A stretch of DNA of 64,000 nt, taken from assembly GCA_964019155.1 (NCBI GenBank), contig OZ025242.1:64218948-64282947 (forward strand), given 5' to 3'. The position numbers and the translations under genes are program-made. Under the pieces are notes generated by a model. That model was not told the origin of the DNA, searched no databases, and saw nothing but the letters and a program-made list of their open reading frames with translations. The DNA comes from Osedax fenrisi. Its lineage: Eukaryota > Annelida > Polychaeta > Sabellida > Siboglinidae. Shown one piece after another: positions 15,239 to 29,216 of the stretch; the first letter of the stretch is position 1; every line of letters begins with the position of its first letter.

Positions 15239-16839
15239 TTGTGTGTGTGTTTGTATGTGTGTTTGTATGTGATACATACTGATGTATGCGCGTTAAGTGC
15301 AGACTAATAAAGGCGCTGCTTATATGGTAAATATTCACACTTCATACAAATTCTATTTAGTTGAAATAGACAATATTTCTGTCTGTCTGAGATACGCACA
15401 CCGGTGTTAGATTATCGCACGCGCACACTCACACTCCTACCTGGCCATCAAGCATCATTATTACTAATACTATTATTACGGTATTCACTAATAGCGCGTT
15501 GTAAACCACGGTTTCAGTAGGCCATAGTACAGATAATATTAAACGAATTCTAGGTTCACCGCGATATTGAGCAGTGTACAACATTGACCATGTATTACGT
15601 ACGTAATCACGGTTCAGTGAAACCTCGCTTTACAACACACACACCCACACCCACACCCACACACATACACATACACACACCCACACACCCACACACCATT
15701 GCGCAGACATTGACGAATGTTATCCGTCCGATGGAGGCACTCACGGATGCGGACACACGTGCATTAACACCTACGGAAGTTACTATTGCGAATGTCCCGC
15801 TCTGGGTATGCGACTAAATATCAACGGTACATCTTGCGAAGGTTAACGTCTAACCTATAAACTCCACACCCTGTTTATCGTCCACTTTATTTAGTGTATA
15901 CAGGTGAATGCAGCCGTGAGTATTTATTCTACCTTTTACTGTAGACCTATGTACAACATCCATATGTGTGTGTTATTATGTTAACATTTGTACATTACAT
16001 TACATTTGTACATACAATTGTACATTAATTTAAATACTCCATGGGGTATTTATGCATACTTTAATAATATATACACACACACACACACATATATATATAG
16101 TAAGGCTGCACAATCCGGTTGACAGAAAGTCACATGATATGTAGACAATACATGATAGTCAGGCTAAATAATGCTGTAGCAGAAATACTTATCTAAACAT
16201 TTACTATTTATTATCTCTTTATTTAAAATTAGTGTATAGTCATATTTATATAATAGAATAATATGAAGTATATAGGAAGTATGTATTATATATAGAAAAT
16301 AATAGAAATTATTTATATATATATGTGTATAGTAGAGTACATAACTCATGTGTTAAATATATGTATGTACAATTTTCATAATTAGTAAATACTAAAAAAT
16401 AAACAATAAACAATAAAATTAACCTTCAAATACTATATAGAATGTACATCTCAAAGAAAACCAAGTACTACAGTGTTAATGTACATTGTGGTCTGATGAT
16501 AAACAATGTATGATCAAAAAACTAAATTGTCATAACTAATAAACTATCTGTGATTAAAAAACTAAATAGCAGAACAACTCAATACCTGCATAGACTTTAA
16601 TGATAAATGTCTATAGGGCTACATCTATTGTATTATATAACATATAGGATATGACTGTTAGTACCTGAAGTAGTATATTACCGGAAACCAACCATAAGAA
16701 ACAATCACGATTTTTTTTAGATTAGTGCAATAAAACCACTGATTTATTATACCATGTCGAAATAGATATATCTCATAGCTAATATGAAATATCATAATTA
16801 ATATCATTGATAACAAATATTAAATACATTCATTTAAAT

Positions 16840-16891
<52 letters not shown>

Positions 16892-18057
16892 CATATGCTT
16901 ATAGATTAAGGTATATAATGTATACTATACATTAGTCAACCAAGTGAATTATTAATTATAATAATAATGAACTGATCATGACATCATCATAATATTCATT
17001 ATTATCATAACATCATAACACTGCCTTGTATTATAATCACCGTATTAGAAGTGATGGGTTTATTACACGTAATGCTATCTGGGCAAGTACCTACCTATGC
17101 CTACTTATACGGTACATACCCAGTACCTAAGCCAGTGTATTATATATAATTGACCTCTGACCTCTAGATATAAACGAATGTGTGGAAAACTCTAACATAT
17201 GCGAACACACCTGCGAAAATACACACGGCTCGTTCACGTGTTCCTGTAGAGAAGGCTACCAACTACACGCTAGGGTTCACTGCACAGGTATGTTGATAGT
17301 ATACATAGCAATGGTTATAGGTAAGACCACGTGGGATATGTAGTTCACTGTACACTGTACAGGTATGTAGGTGACAGTCACGTGATAGTATACATAGCAA
17401 TGGTTATAGGTATACCTATCTTATAAGACCACGTGGGACATGTAGCCTAATACTATTCTCGTTACTACATCGGTATAGCTTCTATACTAATGGCAACATC
17501 CGCTCATCGAGTGGCCCTCTTCTATGTTAACATCATATTAACATACCTAGTCTCATATATATATATATGTAACAAACCTATATATGAATACATATAAACT
17601 AGTTTGTATGAAGTTATGTAACAGTTGTATGGCGAGATAGGCGGGGAGGAGCTAGTGAAAGGAAGGGGTGTGGCTAGGGCGTGGTTTTGTGTTTAGTCAT
17701 GCATGATAGGATAAACGCAGGAAATACCAATACTCGCTGTATAATCTACTTGTAGAAGTTATTGATGGGTTATTGAAAAGGTAAATAATTGTTTTCACCG
17801 AAACCCTACACGAATTAGTCCGGCATTCAGTAATAAATAAACAAAAAGGCACTTTGTAAGCACATGTGTATTCTATAGAGAAATAGAGAGAGATATTTCA
17901 TATGATTAATTATAGCTATTGATAAGCTATGTCTCTTTTATTGAAATCATTCAAGTGGTCACAGTATTAATAATTATTACATGGTGATGTATTATACTAA
18001 ATAGTTCCATTTAATCCTCTTATTATATATTCATAATAAGTTATGTAAACCAGTTGT

Positions 18058-18088
<31 letters not shown>

Positions 18089-18318
18089 GGTTATACCTAT
18101 ATCACTTTGTTAAGTTGTATATTATTAGTAGTATTTGTTTAATTTAATAGTATTAATTCTAATTCAGTTGTAAAATAATAATAATTATGTAACTATGATT
18201 AAGATATCAATGCAAATATTGCATCATATCTATGTAATAATGATATTGGAAAAAATTGGTTAAACAAATAATGGATTTAGTAGTACAGAAATATTTTATG
18301 AAAGTACATAAATCCATA

Positions 18319-18354
<36 letters not shown>

Positions 18355-19642
18355 TAAAACATAATAATCAATTAATCTATACATACTGACCTTTCATAAC
18401 ATTTGATTTTATTAATTTAAAATATTTTTTAAATAAAATAATAAATATATCACAAGTAAAAAATGATAACATTTATATTCTTAACACAATTAAATAACTA
18501 TTTAAATTACATTTATATATTAAAAATATATTACTGAAATATGTGGTTAATATTTGATATGTTGTTATAATGGGTCTATGGTAGTGTAAGGATGTATTTA
18601 TTCTCCATTAAGCTGGTACTCACTAGTTTTTTTCACTAGTAAACCACAACTATTGAAAACCATAGTGCACTATAACATAACATGGCTTGAGGTAGTGAGA
18701 GAATTTCAACATCTAAAATAAGCTCCGAACCTAATCCGGTGATCTGAAATTAATTTCTGTATATCTTATACTGATGGTTCAATATATAGAACACTACACT
18801 TACTATTAGGGGCGCTGCAAAACGAGGGGGACGGGGGGTATGTCCCCCCACTTTAAAATCTAGGGGGACCTCCTATGTATTGGTCCCTCCCCCACTTTTT
18901 ACCACAACATTTATTTTGATTGGTTGGTCCCCCTACATACAAAATCGTTCCAGTTTCAAATCCGCCCCTACTTACTATCTAATAGCCTGTAGTTAATAAT
19001 GCTGATAATAAGTGTGTTTCTCCCCCCAGTGTAAACATCCTATCCTCAACATAATCTATACATCGATTATTATATAGTATCACTCTACAGTATCAATGAA
19101 TTGACCATGGTCAACATGTATACATTGTACACCTATTTACAGCTATCAATTACTGTTCAATAAATAATGGAGGATGTTCTGAAAAGTGTATACAACATTC
19201 TGTTGGTTATGAATGTAAATGTGATAGTGGTAAACTCCACAAGGATGGGAAAACTTGTCTAGGTTAGTATATATATATATATACTTAGTTACTTAGTTCC
19301 GTGACGTCGCCATCGTAGGGGGAGCACATGAAGGTGATGATAACAAATTTCTCCATTTCGAACGATCTTTTGCAATATCTAAAATTTGCCTAAGAGAAAG
19401 ATTAGAGAATTTGAATATATCATTCATATGCACTTTCTCTTCGGTCTTCCTCTTTTACTTTTGCCTTCAACATATCCATGAAGAATAGTGCTGGCTAACG
19501 AATCGTGATGAGTTATATGTCCAAACATGGTCATTTTTCTTCTCATGATGATATCCAGAAGGGATACATATGTGCCGACTTTTTTTTATTATCTCGTTGC
19601 TAAAAATATATTTGTCTTTCTTTGTTTGTAACTTATATTTAA

Positions 19643-19718
<76 letters not shown>

Positions 19719-22700
19719 ATATATAAATATAATAATATTTATATTAGTAAAATAAATAAATATCGACATTGATTTGGTGATATTCATTACTAATAATATA
19801 ATAAGTATGACATCCAGCCTACTACCACATAGGAGCTGGCCACATGCTGGATCAATGCTACGACTTGAAGGCAACAAAACACTTACGGGTGAAATGTAAA
19901 CTACGACAGGCCAGCTGTGATAATGGGCATTGCTATAAGGACAAGATATGCGTGGTTACATGTATTCGTGGCGTTAAGGCTGAGACAAGGTCAGTTAATG
20001 ATAGGGCACAGGTAACCTGTTGCACATTTGTAAAGTTCAACATTAAATATTAAAGTTATATTATTATATTTTAATTTATAAGAGTTTAATATGTAATATA
20101 ATATTACAATGTATACATATAGTTATGTAGTAGCCTTATTCATTATAATACAAACATTCCACTGAATTCCTAATGGATGTATCTATATATATTAGATTTT
20201 ACCTATTAACAATTTGCCTCGCGTTACCATAGACCGTTTATTGCATACACTAGTATAATGTTATTGTTATTATTGTGGAGTCTTTTCATCCCATTTTCAC
20301 CCTTTTCATCCCCAATCTGTTATCCCGAGGAACTTAGCAAATAACTATAATGTCCCTTAAAGCATCTCTCACATAATGATATACATGGTTTAAAAGATAT
20401 GATCATTTTTGATCAAGATGATCATTTTTTATACAATAGTATATGGGTAAATATCTCTTATTTATCATTTTTATTTTGATAAAATTGTAATGGTTTACAA
20501 TAACCTTATTAGGAAAATAATTGTTTGCGAAAGAATATATCTCACCTTATTTAAAAATATAATTATTTGCATAGAATTTCGTAAATATTGAACTTAATTC
20601 AGCAATCTCTTAATTCTTAATCTTATGTAGGTAATATATATGTTAGGTAATTTGAAATCAGATCTAAATAACTACCTCAATTAATAATTGTTCGAAATAT
20701 CTTACAGAGTTATTATGTATTCAGCATAACATCATGATCATTAATAATGTTATTCATAATCGTAACACATCGATACTAAAGTGACAACTTATACCACACA
20801 TACCACTTGTACTACTGCCACCCACACTATTACAGCTAGACATACTACCAATACCACCCGTACTACTATTATAACTATTATCCATACTAATGCTGTCACC
20901 TATACTACCCTATTCTAACACTACTGCTATCACTACACAACATATATTAATACCACCCATACTACAACTACTTATATTGCCCCCATACTGCCCCCATTCA
21001 CCTCGGATTACATGTTTAACTAGATCCTATAACAAATATTATTGCGGTAAAGAAACCGACTACAAGTGGAAGATAGAGAATTCTAAGCACAAGCTGATAT
21101 GTACAAGTAAGTACACCAAGCCACCAAGTGGCCTATCTCGACTATAGCCACAGTGGCTTATAGCCCCACCTAGAAGGGGCGTAACACCATTATCTAACCC
21201 ATTATCTTATCGTAGAGAAATTCTCGAATCCCTCGTACAAGATCGTTCTACGCTTCATAGTGAAAACACGTATAGTGTATCACAGTTCAGTGGAGAATAC
21301 TAATATCACTACTAAGCGGGTGATCAGACTATTCAAGGGTCAGTACATTAGTATTCACCACGTGCTATTTCTTTGTTTATACTTTTGTGTTCTAACTAAA
21401 AGTATATATTATCTATATTGACAATATTAATTATATATTATAAAACTAATATAATTTATTATATCAATATTATTTATTAATTGATAAATATATCAGATTT
21501 TTTTTTTCAGATTTAGGTTTACACCAGGGTTTTTGTAGAAGCTAAAGCTTATCGAGACAATTACCCTTAATTTTAAAGCAAGTTCAAAAAAACTAAATAA
21601 ATAAAATATTATAAATATTAGATGACTTCCTGTTTACATAGATACAATACAATGAATAAAATAGAAAAATAATATAAATTGTTTGAACTTGCCATAAAAT
21701 TATGAAATCATCATTTAATTATTTATAAATAAATAACTAAAATAAATAATAAGTACTATAAAATAATACACTAAACAAAAATATAGATGTATTAGTATAT
21801 ATGAAGAAAAAATGAAGTAAAATGAAGTAAAACTGAATAAAACTGAATAAAACATAACAAAAAGAATATTTAGAAAGATGGTAAGAACTGTATGTAACAT
21901 TTTTTTTTTTTTTTTTTTTTTTTTCATAAATTTATTTCAGTAAATAAGTTTTAGAAATTTTTTAGTAATACTTTAGAATAATGTAAAGAATGTAAAATAT
22001 TTTTTAAACTAAAATGTTAGTTTTGATTACTAATTTTTATATAAGTGTCAATAAAGAGAAATAACAACATATTGTATTATTCTGAATAAAACTGCGGAAA
22101 CACGAGTATATCATATGTATATTTAAGTAATATGGTCAACTTTAAGTTAAGTTAAGTGGATTAGAAACAACTATAAATTATTAATATCCACATGTATCAG
22201 TGAAAATACACATATATATTATAAGTTATAACGTAAAAACTAATAATGTATATGTAAATAATAAAAATAGCTAATAATATAATTAATATAAAATTATGTA
22301 TATATATGATTAATAATTATTATACAAATATACAAATATATATATATCAATATTTTTAATGATTATAGATAACTATGTTTTATCCTATTAACATTTTATT
22401 TTAACATTTTGACAATAAAAATAAATATTCTAAGTAAATATATGGGATAACATCTGTATAGCTAACATAGGCTACATGCTCTGAAAGCTCAGAATACCTT
22501 AGACATGTTTAGTTTTAAATATATCTTGAAATATCATACTATACAATCTTATTCATAGACAATAATATGATAAATAATGTTATTTATAGTGTTCATGTTT
22601 TAAAGGATTGAAAGGTTTTAAAACAAGAAATAGATATCAAGTAAGAAATCTTCACCTGAGCTGTTATAGTAGCTATAAGAAATATGCCCCTTTATTGAAG

Positions 22701-25700
22701 AGGCGAGAGAAAACCGTTTGTGTGAAATTTGTTTTGAAATTACGATCTTTAAAATCCACAAGTAAGTTTGTATGTTTAATATTATTTTAATAATAATTAT
22801 TATAATTAATATAATTAATGTAAATTATTAATAATTTTACTTGATAATTCTTAATAATTCTAACCGAAATATTTAACATACACCCCTTAATGAAGGGTTT
22901 TGTAGGAAGAAATGCATAAGGAAGAAAACTAAAGCTGCATTAGAAAATACCATAGTTCTATTAAATAAGAAACTAGAAAATAATATTAAATTCAGGTCTA
23001 GATTTAATATGAATATAGATATGACATTTTGTTAAATATATAAATCTTTAACTTCAAATATATAAAACAGAAACTAATTTCACCTTTAATATTTATTATA
23101 TTTTAAAATATATCATAAATTATTAAATACAATTTTTAATTTTTATATACATTATAAATAATATAATTTCATATTAAATATACAATTGCCAATATATCAC
23201 ATATATTTGAATATAGATAAATTTATAATAATTAAACTTGTTAGTGAATTAGTTATAGTATATTAGACAATCCCATTGTATTATATTATCTCATTATTAG
23301 AATGAATAGACGCAAAGGAATTATAATGAAAGGTAGTTTGAAAAAAGGAAAAATCAAAAGGACATGTCGAAAAGGACATATACTATTGAAATCATTATGC
23401 TGTTAGTGTTGTGTGAAAACTTTCACACAAGAATATAATACCTATCTATATTCATATATGCTATTGTATTCTCTATTGTATTCTAGAGTACTACTACTAT
23501 TGTTCCAAGCTATTTACTGATAAAAATCAAATATAATATTCATAAATAAATATCATATGTATATCTTTCAATATTTCAAGTAGTGTTCATATTCTGTATA
23601 TTAAATAATATTTATTTATAAATCAACTTTAACAATAATAATTTGTTTTATTCCATAAATACTATATGTCATTAATATCATTAGTAATCTAAATACAGTT
23701 AATACTAATAATATATTGTATGATTAATATATTACTCATTGTATATTTATAGTAGAAATTCTACTTCCCAGTTGTATACAATATACATTATAGTTTTTTG
23801 TTAAAGGTACTTTTGATTATTCTAAACAATTAACTTTTAATATATTTTACATTATAATTATATGTTATGGTTCACTATAGATATGAACCTTCATATTCAT
23901 ACATTCATATATATATATATATATGCATACCAAAGATTTTGCGAAGCAAAGATATAACACTCCCTATGCATGCAACGTAATTTAGTAATAGCCCCAACCG
24001 CTGCTAGCAGTAGTATCGAAATCACTGAAATAAATTTAGGTTCGGCTCTGTTTGCATACAACAATGTTTTCATTGCTCTATTAAATTACATGCAATATAA
24101 ATTAGCTTTTACTCACTAAATATATACTTATAGCATTTAAAACATACATATCATATTTGTTTGTTATATATTACATACATTTTACATTTTTACATTTTTC
24201 GGTTTTCGGACTGCAAACTGTGCTTATAAAGCAATCGGCCGTCCAAATATATATTAAGTTAATGTTTCATATTAAATAGGTAGGTTTTCAGTAGTTTCTT
24301 GAAGTTGGGAGTTGATGGTGTAGTACGGATGGATGTGGGGAGAGTGTTCCACGAGTATGGGACGGATATTGCCCATGCTCGAGTGTTGGTTGAATGTAAT
24401 TTGTGTTTAGGAGGAAGTTGAAGTAGAAACGTATTGGTGGAGCGTGTAGTGGTACTAGTTGGTAATTTAAGTTTGAGTAGGGATGCTAGGTAGTCAGGAG
24501 AGTCATGGTGGATTGCTTTATGAGCCAGTAGTAGAGTTTTATATAGGATTCTATGGCGTACAGGTAGCCAGTGGAGTTTAACTAAGAATGGAGATATATG
24601 AGTGTGGGAGTATTTTGGTATGTTGAATATACACCTAGCTATAGAATTTTGAAGAATTTGTAGTTTAGTAATATACGATGAGGGGGTATTATATTAGTAA
24701 TGAACACTTAGTTTTCATCATATAAATATTAATTTAAAGCATATTATTTAACATTTTAAAAGTGTATAGTTAAAAACGAATTTACATTATAAACAACGCA
24801 TAGTTCCTAAAAGTAACCCGCTATAGGTGGCACCAGGGTATTTTGTATACAAATTCGAATTACACGATTTCGCGTAAGTGTTATATCTTTCCTTCGGAAA
24901 ATCTTTGTGCATACGGTATATGGTGATTGCACCATGTTAAAACAAAAAAATAGGCTGTATCATAATATATGTAGATATATTTTGCAGTATTATATTTAGC
25001 ACAAGTACAAAACTATAAGTGACTAATTTAATAAGTGACTCTAACAACAACAACAAACATTTTTAAATTTAAATATTTATAATATCATATCATAATTTAA
25101 TTAATATTCCCAACTAATAGTAATAGCCTCATAATAGCAGCATAATAGCATAAACAATAGCCTTAAATGTTTACACTGTGCTATTATAATGCTACTATTC
25201 ATTTTTAAAGCTATTATGATGCAATTACAAATCTATTATGCTGCTATTAATTTGTAATCCTATTATGCTGATATTATGTTGCTATTATTATAATAACAAC
25301 ATAATAACATTACATATTATAATAGAAGCATAATAGACTTTTAACGGCAACATAATAGCACAATGTAAACATTTGAGGATATTATTTATGCTATTATGCT
25401 GCTATTATGAAGCGATTACTGTTACTATTAGCTGGGTATATATAAATACCATACCTATGTGTTTATTTATATACTTTTAATACTGTGTACACTGTACACT
25501 GTACAGTAGACCGGTTCGTACTACATTTTTTTTCAACATTTTATAAACCTTCACATCTGTGACAATTATGTATGCTATGATGAATAAGTGTTTAAAATTG
25601 TAGACCTATATCTTAAATATTGTTATGTCACGAGACCTTTTTATTTTAACATTGAATACATACAAAAATTAACATGGGGGAGATATAGAAATAAGTTTTA

Positions 25701-26632
25701 TTCAATTTTTATAAAATTGGATGATTTTTTTTAAGCCAACTATGGATATATCCTAGAAACATATATAACAAGTAGTATTAACAGTACAAAATATTTTTCA
25801 TAACAATCTAGATGCCCAAATTTTATACAATAATTTTAGTCAAAAAAAATATCTAAAAATCGTATAATTTAATATAAATAAATTATTACAATTTAATTTA
25901 TAAAATTAAAATATATAATTTATAGATAATAATAATACAATTCAAATTAATTATTAAAAAATTAAAAATTATTTTTAGAAAAAAAATTAACATCATTTTT
26001 AAATTTTGTTGGATTTTTATTTGAAATATGAAATACAAAATATATTTACATATTTTTTTATTTTTTTAATTTTATTTGTATAAAGGACATTTATATCTAA
26101 CTCATATCCACAATTCAATACAATATGATCACTCAAATTTATGTAAAGTATAATTATATATATTAATTTTAAAAAATTAATTATTTTGAAATAAATACTT
26201 TGTAAAATGGTGTATTTTCTCGAGTTTTAGGAGACATTAATATTGGTAATTTGTAGATATAAAATGAAATATAGATATTATATTAATAATAAATATAAAT
26301 AATGGTATATATTATATTAATTCATTAAATATAATACAAATACATAATTAATTTTAAATATTAATTTAAATATTTGTAAACATCAAAGATAATAAGATGG
26401 CATCATTACTATTATACATGGAATATTATACATTTTATCTTAAAATAATAATTTATATTTCAAACTTTAAATGCTTCGTGACCAAAGGTAACTATTTTTT
26501 TATAAAAATTGTTAATACATATTATACTAAAATATAGATATGTATTATATTTTATATGAAGGATTAAAAATTGAATCGAACGAACCGGTCTACTGTACAC
26601 TGTACAGTGTACCCCATACATTGACCTGATAC

Positions 26633-26683
<51 letters not shown>

Positions 26684-28034
26684 CCATACATATACCTACA
26701 GTGGCTTGTCAGCCAGGAACATACCTCCGCAATAAACGTTGTTTACCGTGTCCTTTCGGAACGTACCAGAACAAACGGGCTCAGTTGGAATGTCTATCTT
26801 GTGGACCAGAGTACAGAGGTCGCGATGTATCATGGGGCGATCAGCTACACATCGGAGCCACGTCCAAGTTGGGGTGTCAAGGTTAATGCCCGTTACATAA
26901 CATTTGCCTCCCCCGGTGGAGTTGCCCCTATATGTAATGAACTCAATAAACTCTCCCCACGAACTCTCCATGTAGATTACTGCGGTAAAGGAAGCTTTTC
27001 TATTAATGGACTTCTCCCCTGCGAGGCTTGCCCCAAGGGAACCTACCAGCCTAAAGAAATGTCCATGTCTTGCGTGACATGTCCTCGGTATTATGCTTGG
27101 ACAAAAGCTACCGGCTCAATCAGTCATCTTCAGTGTTACGACATCGAACATAACAACGTAGGTGTGTTGGAGAATGCTTACTTAATGTTTACTTAATGTA
27201 CACATATGCTTAGAATGTTGCCATTAGAATGCTCTGTTTGTGATATTTTCAATAGACTCGTGACTTATAATAAAAAGTCGTCCTAGATTTATCTATAATT
27301 ATTCAAATCAAAATAATTCCACATTTCCTAATAGTTACAATATTACCACCCTTGGTATTTTTATATTTATTTAATATAAATCGATATTTTTTATAATAAT
27401 AAAATCCGATACCATTTTTAATTATAATATTCAATTATGAATTACTTTTATTATTAATTTGTTATATAATATTTTATTAATTTATAAAATAAAACTTGAA
27501 TATTTAAATTATTAAAATAAAATTCAACTAGGAAAAAAATAGGAAAAAAATTATTTAAATCAAAACATTATTTATTTATATATTAATATGGTATATATCT
27601 TTGCATATTTACATGTAAAAGATTGATAAAAGTACAAATTTATAGAATATTCTATCTAAACCTATTATATGTTTTACCTTAATCATATATATTAATTTAA
27701 TACTATAATTTGTTAAGATTTTATATATTTATTTTTTAAGATTTGTTAGAAATATGATCACATTAATTTTATATTATTTTTATTTTTAAAAATATTAAGG
27801 AATGGTAACAGTAAAACGTTCATAACGTAAATCTGAAATACAAAATCTACAAAATAAAAATTTACGTCAATAATTTTGTGAATAAATCCTTAGCAATCAT
27901 TAGAAAAATCTGTGGTTAAACTATTTTTAATAGATAATTATTACAAAATTAGTAGACAAAAAAAAAATGAAAAAATCAGGTTAAAAGTATAGTTAATTAT
28001 ATCAATAGAAATTAATATAATAAGATACATACTT

Positions 28035-28069
<35 letters not shown>

Positions 28070-29130
28070 TGTTGAAATCGGACTACGGACTTCGGACTGA
28101 TACACCTACAATTTTGTAAGAATCGGACTGATACTATTTTCATGTTATGTGAGCTAAATGTGAGTTCAAAAAATGAGTTAGAAAATATTTAAATTCAAAT
28201 AATAAAAAAAAATATTTAAAATCCAATTTAGCCAATGGAAATTTAGTTAACTTTGGAACAACATTTTTAACTCTATTAAATATAATTTTAAATAACTTAA
28301 ATAATGTATGAGAATAATTGATTTCCACTATACTATATTATATTATATTTTAAAATATTTGTAAAATTTATAAAAAATATTTTACAACATTTTTTTAAAA
28401 TATATTTTGAAATATTTGTTATATTTTTAAAATATTTTTCGATATTTAAAAAAATATATTTTGTAATATTTTTTTATATTTTTTGTATTTTTTTTATATT
28501 TTTCCTCTAATTTTTGAAATATTATTTTAATATGTAATATATAAATATTATATTTTTTATATTATTTTTAGAACATTTTTTTAAAATACATTTGACATAT
28601 TTTTTGTATTTTTAAATTATTTTTCAACTAATTTTTGAAATATAAAAAAAATTTTGTCTACATTTGTTTGTATTTTAGCTAAAATTTATATTATTATATA
28701 TACTAGCAATGTAGATTCATGAATAGCTATACTTAATAAATAATAGACAGGCAACAATCAAAAACTGAGCAATGCCGGGTTGGGTACGACTATTATTTAC
28801 TATTTGAAGCTTTCGAAATGAATATATTTACTATTTGAAACCTTCGAAATGAATAATTTTACTAATTGAAAACTTTGAATACTTGATTTAACAAAAATAA
28901 TACTATTTGAAACCCTCGAAGTGTATATAATTACTATTCGAAAACTTTGAATGAGTGAAAAATCTAAAATTTCCAACACTAGTACTGATACAATACTGAT
29001 CCTTAAAACAATTATTTATGATACTGATACGATACTGATACTTTGATTTTATGATACTGATACGATACTGATACTTTATTTTTTGAATTGAACAATACTG
29101 ATACAATGAATTGAGGGTCGGGCTGCAACA

Positions 29131-29216
<86 letters not shown>

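Larger units (their letters stand above)
13762..15706 (+). other. SCUBE-like intron 4
   Basis: Holds a 19-bp minisatellite (13787-13930), a possible degraded TIR element with GAACTGAAGC motifs (about 13960-14330), a TATACATTGTATAC array (14343-14440), (AT)n at 15195-15232, and a C-rich CACACCC tract running up to the exon-5 acceptor. Confidence 0.5.
23402..26701 (+). other. SCUBE-like intron 13, packed with mobile elements
   Basis: Contains a TIR element interrupted by an L2-like LINE (23925-24914), a foldback element (25109-25436), a 1.09-kb TIR element (25504-26595) and an (AT)n run (26639-26678). No host exon is visible. Confidence 0.7.

Noticed and set aside
15030..15338. 102-codon frame with HTNTHTNTHIYIYIY
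   Set aside because: Derived from (AT)n and GTTTGTGTGT repeats.
19990..20053. Extension of SCUBE exon 8 to CAG|GTAACC or to the TAA at 20053
   Set aside because: The donor AAG|GTCAGT is stronger and its phase 2 matches the only good acceptor of exon 9.
21500..21560. Candidate exon after a good TTTTTTTCAG acceptor
   Set aside because: The only compatible frame stops after about a dozen codons, and a diverged relative at 47130-47200 shows it is a dispersed repeat.
22590..22605. Upstream acceptor for SCUBE exon 11 (TTATAG at 22589)
   Set aside because: It would start in phase 0, while exon 10 ends in phase 1; the AG at 22604-22605 gives the right phase.
28740..28960. Repeated CTTTCGAAATGAAT-like units as regulatory sites
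   Set aside because: They lie inside the hAT-like element and are better explained as internal transposon repeats.
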